Part shown: positions 17,695-27,267 of the stretch, piece by piece
Layout: each line of letters opens with the position of its first letter
How positions within the stretch are numbered: the first letter of the stretch is position 1
DNA from: Pelagibacterales bacterium SAG-MED11
GTDB taxonomy: Bacteria > Pseudomonadota > Alphaproteobacteria > Pelagibacterales > Pelagibacteraceae
Direction of reading: 5' to 3'
Assembly: GCA_014654265.1 (NCBI GenBank)
Contig: JACWDI010000003.1
Span: 1-64,000 of the forward strand
Length of the DNA: 64,000 bases
Notes under the pieces: generated by a model
What the model was told of the DNA's origin: nothing
Seen by the model: only the letters and a program-made list of their open reading frames with translations
Database searches by the model: none
Program-made: the position numbers and the translations under genes

Positions 17695-19468
17695 CTATTT
17701 TAAAATTAATTTCTATTTTTGCACCATCAGAGATAGAGTTAAATTCAAGTTCACCCTTATGATCATTAATTATTTTGTTTACTATTGCTAAGCCTAATCC
17801 TGTACCATTTTTTTTTGTAGTGTAATATGGGTTTAATATTTCTTTTATATTATTAATTTCATTAAAACCTACACCATTATCTATAAATACTATTTTAATA
17901 TGGTCATTTAAATCTAAAATTTCAATTAAAATTTTCTTTTTAAAATCAGTGTTTTTTTCGGATTTTTGCTCAATACTTTCAATTGAATTCTTAATTAAAT
18001 TAAAAAAAACTCGAGCAATTTGTTCTTTGTCACAATTAAATATTATATTTTCACTTTCTTTGATTAATTTAATTTCTATTGATTTGTTAACTTCCTTTAA
18101 TAAATTTATGTTATCATTTAAAATCTTAATCAAATCATTATCTTTTAAAGTCGGTTTGGGCATCCTAGCAAAGTCAGAAAATTCGTTAACTAAATTTTCA
18201 ATTTGCTTTATCTGAGTATTTATAATTTTTAAATTTTCTTTAAAAGAGCCTTGATCTGCTTTTGTAATTTGATTTATATATTTTTCTTTAATTCTATCTA
18301 TCGTCAATTGAATTGGAGTAAGAGGGTTTTTAATTTCATGAGCAAGTTTTCTTGCCAAACTTCCCCAAGCTTCATATCTTTCATTAATAATCAATTTTTG
18401 TTGTTGATTTTTAAGTCTACTGATCATTGAGTTAAAATTTTTATTTAAAATTTCCATATCTTTATCAGTTTTTATTTCAGGAACTTTTGTGTTCAGATTT
18501 CCTTGACCAATTTCTGTTGATGCGAAAATCAAATTATTAATAGATCTAAAAAATCTTGAAGAAAATCTAATAGCAATAGAAATTGATATAAACAATAATA
18601 AGGAAACAATTATAATATATATAATTATAAATGAAATCTTTATACCTGTACTTTTTTCTTCTACGGTATAATAAAAGTTAATGGCTTCTTGAGACTCTGT
18701 TAAATAATTAGAAATATTTTCATCTAAAAATTTTACTACATATAAAAATCTCCCTTCTGAAGATTCTAATTTCATAATAGCAGCAGAAATATTTGCTTGT
18801 GTATTTATAATCTTTAAAGGTCTGTCATCATCTAATACTAAATTTAATGCCCTATCAACTGGTGGAATATATTTATTTTTTCTCTCTGTTGAATATAATA
18901 AATTTTTATTTTTATCGATTATATGTATTTCATCAACATCTCTAATAATTTTTTGAGTTCTTAAAAATCTCAAATATTCTTTAGTATTTTCATTCAAGAA
19001 ATTAGCACTTTTATTTGTATCAAATGCTATTAAGACTATATCAGCCTCAATTTTGTTTCTCATTTCATCAACATAATTTTTTGCTAATTCATATGAATTA
19101 TTTACAACGGTTGTGACTTTCTTGTCAAAATACTTTTCAAGTGCAAATGAAAAAAGAAACAAAGAAAATATTGATATCAAAATCGATGGAATAAGAGTAA
19201 ATAGTGAAAAATAAGTAATATATCTTTTGTTAGATTTAAGACCATCTTTATCAATATTGTTTTTAATTGATTTTTGTATTTCAGCAAAAATAAATAGAAA
19301 TAATAAAAATAGTAAAAAAATATTTAAAATTAATAAATATTGTAAATTATTTTGATTTAATTCGATAAAACTTCGATCTATAAATGTTAAAAATGTTAAA
19401 AATCCAATAAATAGTGTGATACTAGATAGAGCAATAATGAATATATTTTTTTTCAAAAAATCTATCAT
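17666..19468 (-). CDS. ntrY: NtrY-type membrane sensor histidine kinase
   Basis: A 600-residue kinase. Membrane spans within the first ~115 residues are followed by an extracytoplasmic sensor region, another span near 275-300, a HAMP domain (near 300-350), HisKA with AHEIKNPLTP (His near 376) and HATPase with N-box NLIKNSIESI, DNGVGF and GTGLGLAIV near 555. There is little room for the PAS domain that usually separates HAMP from HisKA, so the sensor is shorter than the common ~750-residue NtrY. It would phosphorylate NtrX; nitrogen or redox sensing is known for relatives. ispDF starts divergently 26 bp away, whereas in many relatives dusB-ntrBC sits here. Confidence 0.92.
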   Translation of the reverse strand: MIDFLKKNIFIIALSSITLFIGFLTFLTFIDRSFIELNQNNLQYLLILNIFLLFLLFLFIFAEIQKSIKNNIDKDGLKSNKRYITYFSLFTLIPSILISIFSLFLFSFALEKYFDKKVTTVVNNSYELAKNYVDEMRNKIEADIVLIAFDTNKSANFLNENTKEYLRFLRTQKIIRDVDEIHIIDKNKNLLYSTERKNKYIPPVDRALNLVLDDDRPLKIINTQANISAAIMKLESSEGRFLYVVKFLDENISNYLTESQEAINFYYTVEEKSTGIKISFIIIYIIIVSLLLFISISIAIRFSSRFFRSINNLIFASTEIGQGNLNTKVPEIKTDKDMEILNKNFNSMISRLKNQQQKLIINERYEAWGSLARKLAHEIKNPLTPIQLTIDRIKEKYINQITKADQGSFKENLKIINTQIKQIENLVNEFSDFARMPKPTLKDNDLIKILNDNINLLKEVNKSIEIKLIKESENIIFNCDKEQIARVFFNLIKNSIESIEQKSEKNTDFKKKILIEILDLNDHIKIVFIDNGVGFNEINNIKEILNPYYTTKKNGTGLGLAIVNKIINDHKGELEFNSISDGAKIEINFKIDGNRNSNSR

Positions 19469-19494
19469 ATTTTAGAATTATAGCATTTAAGCAA

Positions 19495-20604
19495 ATGAAC
19501 AACTATTTTGTAATACTGGCTGCTGGAAAAAGTAAGAGATTTCATAATAAAATAGCTAAACAATTCTATCATTATAAGAATAAAGAAATTATTGATCACT
19601 CCATTAAAAAATCACTAAATTCTAAGCTTTTTAAAAAGATAATAATTGTAACAAATAATTTGAGTCACCTTAAGAAAAAAAAACTCCCTAAAATTATAAA
19701 AATAATTAAAGGTGGAAAAGAAAGATCTGACTCTTCTTTGATTGCTTTAAAATATCTAAAAAAGTTTAAACCTACCAATGTGCTCATTCATGATGCAGCA
19801 AGACCAAATTTTTCAGTAAAATTACTAAAAAATTTAATTAATAAATTAAAGAAAAATATAGCTGTCATACCCTACATATATTCGAACGACTCGATAAAAT
19901 ATAAATCACAAAATCAACTATTTAATTTGAACAGGGATAAGGCATTATTAACTCAAACACCCCAGGCCTTTAAATTTAAAGATTTATACACTCTTTCATC
20001 TAAACAAACTAGTAAGGTTAATGATGAAGCAACGTTATTTATAGAAAATGATTATAAGATTGCCTTTATTAAAGGTGAATTAAAAAATAACAAAATTACC
20101 TACCCTGATGATATTAGAATAAGCAAAGTATCTTTTGGTATAGGTTTTGATATTCATAGATTAGTAAAAAATAAAAAACTTTATCTTGGGGGAACAAAAA
20201 TACCTTTCCATTCTGGTTTACAAGGTCATTCAGATGGTGATGTTATATTACATGCAATAATTGATGCAATCTTAGGTGCTATTCAAAAAAAAGATATTGG
20301 TACTTATTTTCCAAGTAATAAAAATAAATTTAAAAATATAAGATCTCCAAAAATGCTTAAACCAATTATAGAAAATTTATATGAAAATAACTTTTCAATT
20401 AATAACTTAGATATTAATTTAATTTGTCAAAAACCTAAAGTTTCAACGTATAGAAATAGAATAATTAATTCATTATCAAATCTTATGAATTTAGACAAAA
20501 ATAAGATTAATTTAAAAGGTAAAACTGTAGAAAAGCTAGGTTTAATAGGTAAAGAAAAAGCTATTGCTTGTGAAGTTTTAATTTCAATAAAAAAATATGA
20601 TTAA
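19495..20604 (+). CDS. ispDF: Bifunctional IspD/IspF (MEP cytidylyltransferase / MECDP synthase)
   Basis: The N-terminal ~205 residues are IspD: AAGKSKRFHNKIAKQF near 8-23 with the conserved basic residues, and LIHDAARP near 96. From about residue 212 the IspF domain starts at FGIGFDIHRL, whose Asp and His bind the metal. HSDGDVILHAIIDAILGA follows, with a C-terminal KGKTVEKLGLIGKEKAIACE. The fusion carries out two non-consecutive steps of the non-mevalonate isoprenoid pathway and is common in Alphaproteobacteria. dxr lies in the same window (42399-43562). It overlaps pgpA by 8 bp. Confidence 0.95.
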   Translation: MNNYFVILAAGKSKRFHNKIAKQFYHYKNKEIIDHSIKKSLNSKLFKKIIIVTNNLSHLKKKKLPKIIKIIKGGKERSDSSLIALKYLKKFKPTNVLIHDAARPNFSVKLLKNLINKLKKNIAVIPYIYSNDSIKYKSQNQLFNLNRDKALLTQTPQAFKFKDLYTLSSKQTSKVNDEATLFIENDYKIAFIKGELKNNKITYPDDIRISKVSFGIGFDIHRLVKNKKLYLGGTKIPFHSGLQGHSDGDVILHAIIDAILGAIQKKDIGTYFPSNKNKFKNIRSPKMLKPIIENLYENNFSINNLDINLICQKPKVSTYRNRIINSLSNLMNLDKNKINLKGKTVEKLGLIGKEKAIACEVLISIKKYD

Positions 20605-21100
20605 AACATTTAACTCCTTATTTGTAACAATGTTTGGAATAGGAAAAATAAAAATGATACCAGGAACTTTTGGGTCTTTGGCCACAATAATTATACTCTT
20701 TGTTCTATTTCATACTTTAAATATTTCATCTAACTTAATTCTTTTTGGATTAATTATTATTTTTATTTATTCTTTTTCTGCTGTAGCTAGCCATACTGAG
20801 AATAGTGAAAACAAAGATCCAAAAGAAATTGTAATTGATGAATTTATTGGTCAATCAATTCCAATTTATTTATATGAAATTTCCCACGGTACAGAAAAAT
20901 CTCCAAATGAAGCTATAATTTTTTATGCTATTTGTTTTGCATTATTTAGATTTTTTGATATTAAAAAACCCTTTCCTGTAAGTTTTTTTGATAGAAATTT
21001 TAAAAATAGTTTTGGAGTAATTATGGATGACGTTTGTGCTGGTTTATACGTTGTTTTATCATTAATTTGTTTTATGGTTTTAAGTAGCTATTTTATTTAA
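20597..21100 (+). CDS. pgpA: Phosphatidylglycerophosphatase A
   Basis: The 167-residue membrane protein has the PgpA signature GKIKMIPGTFGSLATI near 17 and the acidic active-site motif IVIDEFIGQSIPI near 76, plus RFFDIKKPFPV and the C-terminal GVIMDDVCAGLY. It dephosphorylates phosphatidylglycerophosphate to phosphatidylglycerol at the inner membrane. It lies between ispDF (8 bp overlap) and cinA (1 bp overlap), an alphaproteobacterial order. Confidence 0.92.
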   Translation: MIKTFNSLFVTMFGIGKIKMIPGTFGSLATIIILFVLFHTLNISSNLILFGLIIIFIYSFSAVASHTENSENKDPKEIVIDEFIGQSIPIYLYEISHGTEKSPNEAIIFYAICFALFRFFDIKKPFPVSFFDRNFKNSFGVIMDDVCAGLYVVLSLICFMVLSSYFI

Positions 21101-21558
21101 TGAAAACTTTAGTAAAAAAATTAACTAAAAAAAAACTTAAAATATCTTTTGCTGAGTCTTGCACTGGAGGTATGCTAGCTAATGCCATTACTTCTATAAG
21201 TGGTGCATCTAAAGTATTTAATTTAGGTCTTATTACTTATTCCAATCAATCAAAAATCAAAGTTTTAAAAGTGAACAAAAATATTATTAAAAGATTTGGT
21301 GCTGTTAGCCATGAATGTTGCAAAGCAATGGTAGTTAATCTATCAAAAATATCAAAAGCAAATATCAATGTTTCAATAACTGGTATTGCAGGACCAAATG
21401 GAGGAAGTAAAAAAAAACCTGTTGGGTTAGTCTATATTGGTGTAAAAAAAGGCAATAAGATAATTGTTAGTAAAAATATTTTTAATTCTAAAAATAGAAT
21501 ATCTATTCAAAAATCAACAGTGAAAAAAGCTATTAGAATTGTTGATAGCCTTATTTGA
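21100..21558 (+). CDS. pncC: CinA C-terminal domain protein (nicotinamide-nucleotide amidase, PncC type)
   Basis: A 152-residue stand-alone CinA_C domain with SFAESCTGGMLANAITSISGASKVF read in pieces: the nucleophile serine lies in AESCTGG near 20, then ITYSNQSK, and TGIAGPNGGSKKKPVGLVYIG near 115. The family deamidates NMN to NaMN for pyridine-nucleotide recycling. The N-terminal MoCF-like domain of full CinA is absent, as in many Proteobacteria. It is the third gene of the ispDF-pgpA-cinA unit and converges on the COQ10-like gene with a 6-bp gap. Confidence 0.9.
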   Translation: MKTLVKKLTKKKLKISFAESCTGGMLANAITSISGASKVFNLGLITYSNQSKIKVLKVNKNIIKRFGAVSHECCKAMVVNLSKISKANINVSITGIAGPNGGSKKKPVGLVYIGVKKGNKIIVSKNIFNSKNRISIQKSTVKKAIRIVDSLI

Positions 21559-21564
21559 ATTAAG

Positions 21565-22002
21565 TTAAATTTTTTCAGCTCTTTCTTGAAAAGCATCTGC
21601 TATTTTATTGAGCCCGATTTTAAAAGATTTTGTCATAATCATATCTAAAAATTTATTTTTTATTTCAAAATCAACATCAAAATGAACCTCAGTGAAATTC
21701 TCTTTTTGTATAAATTTCCAATTATTTTCTAAGTGTTTAAGAGGGCCGCCTATATTAGTCACATGAATTAAATCACCTTTTTTTTTATATCTCACATCAC
21801 TTTTATAGGTATCGACAAATGGTTTTTTGCCGATAGTTAGATCAGCAACAATTGCTATTTCATCTTCCTTATCGTTTCTTTCATAAACTTTTGAGTCTAT
21901 ACAAAAAGGAATGAATTCTGGATATTTATCAATATCTAAAACAAAATTTATTAATTTTTGTTTTTCACGTGCTATCTGACGTGTAACAGAAGCTTTTGGC
22001 AT
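21565..22002 (-). CDS. COQ10/RatA-family START-domain protein
   Basis: The 145-residue sequence is a polyketide-cyclase/START-like domain. VLDIDKYPEFIPFCIDSKVYER near 25-46 and GGPLKHLENNWKFI near 85 are typical of the COQ10/RatA family, as is the last helix FQERAEKI. Such proteins bind ubiquinone or assist respiration; E. coli RatA has been described as a ribosome-associated toxin. With complex I also in this window, a ubiquinone-related role is the likelier reading, but sequence does not settle it. It starts on the base where lipA ends; lipA-COQ10 adjacency is common in Alphaproteobacteria. Confidence 0.85.
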   Translation of the reverse strand: MPKASVTRQIAREKQKLINFVLDIDKYPEFIPFCIDSKVYERNDKEDEIAIVADLTIGKKPFVDTYKSDVRYKKKGDLIHVTNIGGPLKHLENNWKFIQKENFTEVHFDVDFEIKNKFLDMIMTKSFKIGLNKIADAFQERAEKI

Positions 22003-22934
22003 TAATGAATATTAATTCTATTTTGTTGTAATTTAGCAAAATCCTCATCTGCATGATAAGATGATCTTGTTAAAGGTGAAGATGAAACTAATAAAAATCC
22101 TTTTGATTTTGCAATATTTCCAAGTTCATTAAATTCTTGGGGAGTGTAATATCTGTCTAAAGGAAAATGTTTCACTGAAGGTTGTAAGTACTGGCCAATA
22201 GTTAAAAAATCAACATCTGCTGCTTTAAGATCATCCATTACTTGCAATATTTCATCTTTATTTTCTCCTAAACCAACCATGATTCCAGATTTAGTAAAAA
22301 CTTTTTTATTTATTTTTTTTGCATTTTTTAAAAGTTCTAAAGACGCAAAATATCTCGATCCAGGTCTTACTTTTAAATATAAGCTTGGAACGGTTTCAAT
22401 ATTATGATTAAAAACATCCGGGTTGGCTTCTAAAACTTTTTTATAGGCGTCGCCTTTTCTTAAAAAATCAGGTGTTAAAACTTCTATTGTTGTATTAGGA
22501 TTGCTTTTTCTAGTTTGATTTATTACTTCAAAAAAATGATTTGATCCACCATCCTCTAGATCATCTCTATCTACAGAGGTAATTACTACATGCTTTAAAT
22601 TAAGTTTTTTAACTGCTTGGGAAATTTTAATTGGTTCAAGTTCATCTAGTTTTCCAGGTTTGCCAGTTTTAACATCACAAAAAGCACACGCTCTTGTACA
22701 AGTATCTCCCATAATCATAAATGTTGCATGTCTTTTACTCCAACATTCTGTGATATTTGGGCAGTTTGCTTCCTGACAAACTGTAACTAAATTATTCTTA
22801 TTAACTATAGTCTTTGTTAAAAAAAATTCTTTGCTATTAGTAAGCTTTGATCTAATCCATGTAGGCTTTTTTTTAATAGGATTAATTGGGTTCTTTACTT
22901 TTTCTGGGTGTCTAGGTCTAATTTTATTGTCCAT
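22002..22934 (-). CDS. lipA: Lipoyl synthase
   Basis: A radical-SAM enzyme of 310 residues with both cluster motifs. The auxiliary cluster has C53, C58 and C64 in [12 protein letters not shown]; the SAM cluster has C79, C83 and C86 in CTRACAFC. The fourth auxiliary-cluster ligand, a serine, is in the C-terminal [10 protein letters not shown]. It inserts sulfur at C6 and C8 of octanoyl groups on the E2 and H proteins. It overlaps the ftsB-like gene upstream by 11 bp. Confidence 0.96.
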   Translation of the reverse strand: MDNKIRPRHPEKVKNPINPIKKKPTWIRSKLTNSKEFFLTKTIVNKNNLVTVCQEANCPNITECWSKRHATFMIMGDTCTRACAFCDVKTGKPGKLDELEPIKISQAVKKLNLKHVVITSVDRDDLEDGGSNHFFEVINQTRKSNPNTTIEVLTPDFLRKGDAYKKVLEANPDVFNHNIETVPSLYLKVRPGSRYFASLELLKNAKKINKKVFTKSGIMVGLGENKDEILQVMDDLKAADVDFLTIGQYLQPSVKHFPLDRYYTPQEFNELGNIAKSKGFLLVSSSPLTRSSYHADEDFAKLQQNRINIH

Positions 22935-23226
22935 TGTTCTTTAATATATAAATTGTCTCATTTTTTTTGCCGAATAAAAATCTTTCTCTAATTAATGTTT
23001 CAACATAATCAAGATCCAGATTGTCACTTAGTAATGAATTTTTCAAATCCAAGTCCCTAGTTTGGTTAATTAACAATAATTCTTCTTTTTGGAGATTGTT
23101 TAATATTTGATTTTTCTCAAAATAAGAAATAAGGCCTCTTTGACCTGATAAAAGATTAAAAAAGAAGTATAAAATTAAAAAGGTTGAAACTAGTAAGAAA
23201 TAGTTTTTTTTTAATTTTTTTAGCAT
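22924..23226 (-). CDS. FtsB/DivIC-like septum formation initiator
   Basis: A 100-residue bitopic protein: basic N-terminus, one membrane span ([17 protein letters not shown], about 9-25), then a predicted coiled coil ([20 protein letters not shown]) and the short C-terminal FtsB-type element [19 protein letters not shown]. These are the features of the DivIC family that bridges divisome subunits. A position directly downstream of eno is a conserved alphaproteobacterial location. Its start overlaps the eno stop by one base and its 3' end overlaps lipA by 11 bp. Confidence 0.85.
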   Translation of the reverse strand: MLKKLKKNYFLLVSTFLILYFFFNLLSGQRGLISYFEKNQILNNLQKEELLLINQTRDLDLKNSLLSDNLDLDYVETLIRERFLFGKKNETIYILKNNGQ

Positions 23227-24482
23227 TAATGAATTTTATTCATTCTGGCTTTTTTTCCAAGTCCTTCTTCTATACGTAATAATTGATTATATTTAGCAAC
23301 TCTCTCAGATCTGGCTAAAGATCCTGTTTTAATTTGATCTGAATTAGTCCCTACAGCTAAATCAGCAATAAATGTATCCTCGCTATCTCCAGATCTGTGA
23401 GAAATTATGGTTTTGAATCCTATAATTTGAGCAAATTTTATAACTTCAAGTGTTTCTGACACCGTCCCTATTTGATTAAGTTTGATTAATATTGCATTAG
23501 AAGAAATATTTAAAAAACCTTTTTTAAGTCTTTCTAAGTTAGTAACATATAAATCATCACCAACAATTTGAACTTTAGATGTGTTTTTCATTAATTTATT
23601 CCAAGAAATCCAATCATTTTCAGCAAAAGGGTCTTCAATTGATTTTATTTTATATTTTGTAATTATTTTATTGAACTCTTTTATTGATTTTTCAACAGAA
23701 ACAAAGCTTTTTGAATGAATAGAATATTTACCTTTTTTATATAATTCATTGGCAGCAACATCTAAACAAATTGATACATCTCTACCATTTACAAAACCTG
23801 ATTTTTTAATAGCTGAAACAATTAAATCAAGTGCTTGATTATTGCTACTAATCATTGGTGCAAATCCACCTTCATCACCTACTGATGTTGACAGTCCTCT
23901 ATTTTTGATAATTTTACTCAGATTTTTAATTACAACATAACAAATCCTCATTGCATCTGAAAAATTTTTAGCTCGGTCAGGTCTGATCATAAACTCTTGT
24001 ATACGCAAACCATTATTTGCATGCGCACCACCATTAATTATATTCATTAATGGATATGGTAATTTAAAATTATTTTTAACTAAAAAAGTTTTGAATAAAG
24101 GTAATTTTTTTACTCTAGCAGAAAGTTTTTTTACTGCCATTGATACAGCCAAAATTGAATTAGCTCCTAGTCTAGTTTTTTGTCTAGTTCCATCTAAATT
24201 AATTAAAAGAGTATCTATTCTCTCTTGTTCATGAACATTTTGACCTTTTAATTTTTTTGAGATTTTTGTATTAATTAAATTAACAGCGTTAAGAACGCTT
24301 TTTCCTAAATATCTTTTATTATTTTTATCTCTTTTTTCAAATGCTTCGTATGTTCCTGTTGATGCACCCGATGGACAAATTGCTAGGGCACTATTATTTT
24401 TTGTAAAAACTTCAGCTTCAATAGTTGGATTTCCTCTGCTGTCAAAAACCTGACGTGCCTTTACTTTTATAATCTTACTCAC
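23226..24482 (-). CDS. eno: Enolase
   Basis: The 418-residue sequence carries the enolase landmarks: ARQVFDSRGNPTIEAEV at the N-terminus, SGASTGTYEAFEKRD near 38, SVGDEGGFAP near 201, metal-site SIEDPFAENDW near 280, GDDLYVTN near 308, the catalytic lysine in ILIKLNQIGTVSETL near 333, and SHRSGDSEDTFIADLAVG near 361. It interconverts 2-phosphoglycerate and phosphoenolpyruvate. The adjoining kdsA, upstream, uses PEP, with the two genes sharing one base. Confidence 0.97.
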   Translation of the reverse strand: MSKIIKVKARQVFDSRGNPTIEAEVFTKNNSALAICPSGASTGTYEAFEKRDKNNKRYLGKSVLNAVNLINTKISKKLKGQNVHEQERIDTLLINLDGTRQKTRLGANSILAVSMAVKKLSARVKKLPLFKTFLVKNNFKLPYPLMNIINGGAHANNGLRIQEFMIRPDRAKNFSDAMRICYVVIKNLSKIIKNRGLSTSVGDEGGFAPMISSNNQALDLIVSAIKKSGFVNGRDVSICLDVAANELYKKGKYSIHSKSFVSVEKSIKEFNKIITKYKIKSIEDPFAENDWISWNKLMKNTSKVQIVGDDLYVTNLERLKKGFLNISSNAILIKLNQIGTVSETLEVIKFAQIIGFKTIISHRSGDSEDTFIADLAVGTNSDQIKTGSLARSERVAKYNQLLRIEEGLGKKARMNKIH

Positions 24483-25306
24483 TAATTTTTAATTAAGTTA
24501 TCTATATCTGTAAGTTGTTTTAATAAATTTTCTAATTTGTCTAAAGGTATCATGTTGGGTCCATCCGATGGGGCATTATCTGGGTCTTGATGAGTTTCTA
24601 TAAAAACTCCTGCAACCCCAACCGCAACTGCAGCTCTTGCTAAATGTTCAACGAATTCTCTTTGACCACCACTTTTTTCTCCTAGTCCACCTGGTTGCTG
24701 AACAGAATGAGTAGCATCAAAAATAACCGGGTAACCATTCTTTGCCATAATTGGTAGTGATCTCATATCTGATACAAGTGTATTATAACCAAAACTTGCA
24801 CCTCTTTCGGTTACTAAAATATTTTTATTTCCAGAATCTGAAATCTTTTTTGTTACGTTTACCATATCCCAAGGAGCTAAAAATTGACCTTTCTTAACAT
24901 TAATAATTTTATTTGTTTTTGCTGCAGCAATTAATAGATCAGTTTGTCTACATAGAAATGCTGGTATTTGAATTACATCAACATGTCCACTTACTATAGA
25001 GCATTGTTCAATATTGTGGATATCTGTTAGTATTGATATATTAAGTTCTTTTCTTATTTTATCGAACACTGGCAGTGAAGCTTCTAACCCTGCCCCTCTT
25101 TTTCCCTTTAGACTGGTTCTATTTGCCTTATCAAAAGAAGTTTTATAAACAAAACCAAGATTAAATTTTTTAGTAATTTCTTGAATTTTTCCAGCCATAT
25201 CCATAGCGTGTTGTTCGGACTCGAGCTGACAAGGACCAGCTATGATACAAATTTTGTTATCATTTGAAATTTCAATTTTACCGCAATTAACTTTTATGCT
25301 ACTCAT
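24482..25306 (-). CDS. kdsA: 3-deoxy-8-phosphooctulonate (KDO-8-P) synthase
   Basis: This 274-residue protein has the DAHP/KDO8P aldolase-barrel signatures: IIAGPCQLESEQHAMDMA near 20, the KTSFDKANRTS segment near 56, NILVTERGASFGYN near 164, and FDATHSVQQPGG near 196. It condenses arabinose-5-phosphate with PEP to make KDO-8-P for lipopolysaccharide. It overlaps the pyrG stop by 4 bp; the pyrG-kdsA-eno order is standard in Alphaproteobacteria. The lipid A genes are elsewhere in this window. Confidence 0.96.
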   Translation of the reverse strand: MSSIKVNCGKIEISNDNKICIIAGPCQLESEQHAMDMAGKIQEITKKFNLGFVYKTSFDKANRTSLKGKRGAGLEASLPVFDKIRKELNISILTDIHNIEQCSIVSGHVDVIQIPAFLCRQTDLLIAAAKTNKIINVKKGQFLAPWDMVNVTKKISDSGNKNILVTERGASFGYNTLVSDMRSLPIMAKNGYPVIFDATHSVQQPGGLGEKSGGQREFVEHLARAAVAVGVAGVFIETHQDPDNAPSDGPNMIPLDKLENLLKQLTDIDNLIKN

Positions 25307-26919
25307 TTATGATTTTTTGATGCCTTGATAAAAGATGAGAATAAAGGATGTGGGGCCAAAGGTCTAGATTTAAATTCTGGATGAAATTGAACTCCGATAA
25401 ACCATGGGTGATTTTTTAACTCAATTATTTCAGGTAAATTACCATCTGGAGATAAACCTGAAAAATGCATACCATTTTTTTCAAATTTTTCTTTAAAAGC
25501 AATATTCACTTCATATCTGTGACGATGTCTCTCTTTAATCAAATTTTTTCCATAAATTTTTTGAATCATTGAATTTTTTAATAGTTTTGCATCATAAGAA
25601 CCAAGTCTCATTGTGCCACCTAAGTTTTTATCTGTACCTTTAATTTTTTTACCATCTTTGTTCCACTCATTCATCAAGCCTATAATGGCTAAACCTTTTT
25701 TATCAAATTCACTTGAGGTAGCTTTTTTTAAATTTAATTTATTTCTAGCAAATTCAATTATTGCCATTTGCATACCATAACAAATTCCAAGAAATGGTAT
25801 CTTATTTATTCTTGCAAATTTGATAGCTGCTATTTTTCCATCAGTTCCTCTTTTACCGAACCCACCAGGTATTAAAATTCCTGAGATATTTTTGAGTTTA
25901 GATTTAATTTCTGAAACTTTTAATTTTTCAGAATCTATTCTTACAAGGTTTATCTTTACATTATTGTCTATTCCACCATGAGTAAGTGCTTCATCTAAAG
26001 ATTTATAAGCATCTTTCAAATCAACATATTTACCAATTATTGCAATATTAACATGTTTTTTTGTATGTAAAATAATTTTAGTAATTTTTTTCCATGGAGT
26101 TAAGTTTACTGGTTTTTTTGATCTTAGTTTGAAATAGTTTAAGACTTGTAAGTCTAGTTTTTCTTTATAGAAACTTATTGGAGCTTCATAAATAGTTCTT
26201 ACATCAACTGTTTCAATTACATTCTTTATATTTACATTACAAAATAATGAAATCTTTTTTCTGTGTTCTAAAGGTATTGGTCTTTCTGATCTACAAATAA
26301 TAATATCAGGTTGGATACCAATACTTCTAAGTTCTTTTACAGAATGTTGTGTTGGTTTAGTTTTAATTTCATCTGATGCTTTTAAGTACGGAACTAAAGT
26401 AAGGTGAACGAATAGTGCATTTTGTTTACCAATATCATTTGCAAATTGTCTTATTGCTTCAACAAAAGGTAAACTCTCAATATCTCCAACTATGCCTCCT
26501 ATTTCGCAAATAACAAAATCTTCTTTGGAGGAGTCTTTTTTTATAAATTCTTTTATACGATTTGTAATATGAGGTATTACTTGAACAGTTTTTCCTAAGT
26601 ATTCACCTTTACGTTCTTTTTTCAAAACATCGTTATAAATTTTTCCAGTAGTAATATTATCTGATTTCTTTGCAGATACTCCTGAAAATCTTTCATAGTG
26701 ACCAAGGTCTAAATCTGTTTCTGCTCCATCATCAGTAACAAATACTTCACCATGTTGAAATGGACTCATTGTACCTGGATCAACATTCAAGTAAGGATCT
26801 AACTTTCTTAATCTTACTTTGTAACCTCTTGATTGTAGAAGATAAGCTAGGGATGCTGAAGAGAGTCCTTTTCCTAATGATGAAACCACGCCGCCCGTGA
26901 CAAAAATAAATCGCGCCAT
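25303..26919 (-). CDS. pyrG: CTP synthase
   Basis: 538 residues in two domains. The synthetase domain starts RFIFVTGGVVSSLGKG with the P-loop-like SSLGKG (12-18) and has GTMSPFQHGEVFVTDDGAE near 50. The class I glutamine amidotransferase domain has the oxyanion strip PGGFGKRG near 350, nucleophile Cys in LGICYGMQ near 379, and the His/Glu pair in VQFHPEFKSRP near 512. It makes CTP from UTP with glutamine. No pyrH is found in this window, so the UTP supply enzyme must be sought elsewhere. Confidence 0.97.
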   Translation of the reverse strand: MARFIFVTGGVVSSLGKGLSSASLAYLLQSRGYKVRLRKLDPYLNVDPGTMSPFQHGEVFVTDDGAETDLDLGHYERFSGVSAKKSDNITTGKIYNDVLKKERKGEYLGKTVQVIPHITNRIKEFIKKDSSKEDFVICEIGGIVGDIESLPFVEAIRQFANDIGKQNALFVHLTLVPYLKASDEIKTKPTQHSVKELRSIGIQPDIIICRSERPIPLEHRKKISLFCNVNIKNVIETVDVRTIYEAPISFYKEKLDLQVLNYFKLRSKKPVNLTPWKKITKIILHTKKHVNIAIIGKYVDLKDAYKSLDEALTHGGIDNNVKINLVRIDSEKLKVSEIKSKLKNISGILIPGGFGKRGTDGKIAAIKFARINKIPFLGICYGMQMAIIEFARNKLNLKKATSSEFDKKGLAIIGLMNEWNKDGKKIKGTDKNLGGTMRLGSYDAKLLKNSMIQKIYGKNLIKERHRHRYEVNIAFKEKFEKNGMHFSGLSPDGNLPEIIELKNHPWFIGVQFHPEFKSRPLAPHPLFSSFIKASKNHK

Positions 26920-26959
26920 GGAATTATCTTATAGCGAATAAAAAAGTAATTGAAAAGTA

Positions 26960-27262
26960 TTAATTGTTATTTTCTGGTATTGACGGTGTATCTTCAGTTT
27001 TTTCCTCTATTGTATCTAAAACCGAAGAAGTTGGAGCTAAGTCTCCTCTTGATACAATGGTTAATCCTAAGCTGCAGATAATAAATAAAGTTGCAACCAC
27101 AGCAGTAGCTTTTGTCATAAAATTGCCTGCTGATCTAGAAAACATGAAACTTTCCTGAGAAACACCTATGCCTAATGCTCCCCCCTCTGATTTTTGCATT
27201 AAAACTAATAAGACTAATACAAATGCTAAAATTATATTTAGTACTAATAAAATATTTTCCAT
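26960..27262 (-). CDS. secG: Preprotein translocase subunit SecG
   Basis: A 100-residue protein with two membrane spans. The first is followed by LMQKSEGGALGIG and a SFMFSRSAGNFMTKATAV segment typical of SecG; the second is about 52-70. The tail is acidic and proline-rich. It is the non-essential third subunit of SecYEG. Its place between tpiA (5 bp) and pyrG (40 bp) is the usual alphaproteobacterial one. Confidence 0.93.
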   Translation of the reverse strand: MENILLVLNIILAFVLVLLVLMQKSEGGALGIGVSQESFMFSRSAGNFMTKATAVVATLFIICSLGLTIVSRGDLAPTSSVLDTIEEKTEDTPSIPENNN

Positions 27263-27267
27263 GGGGG

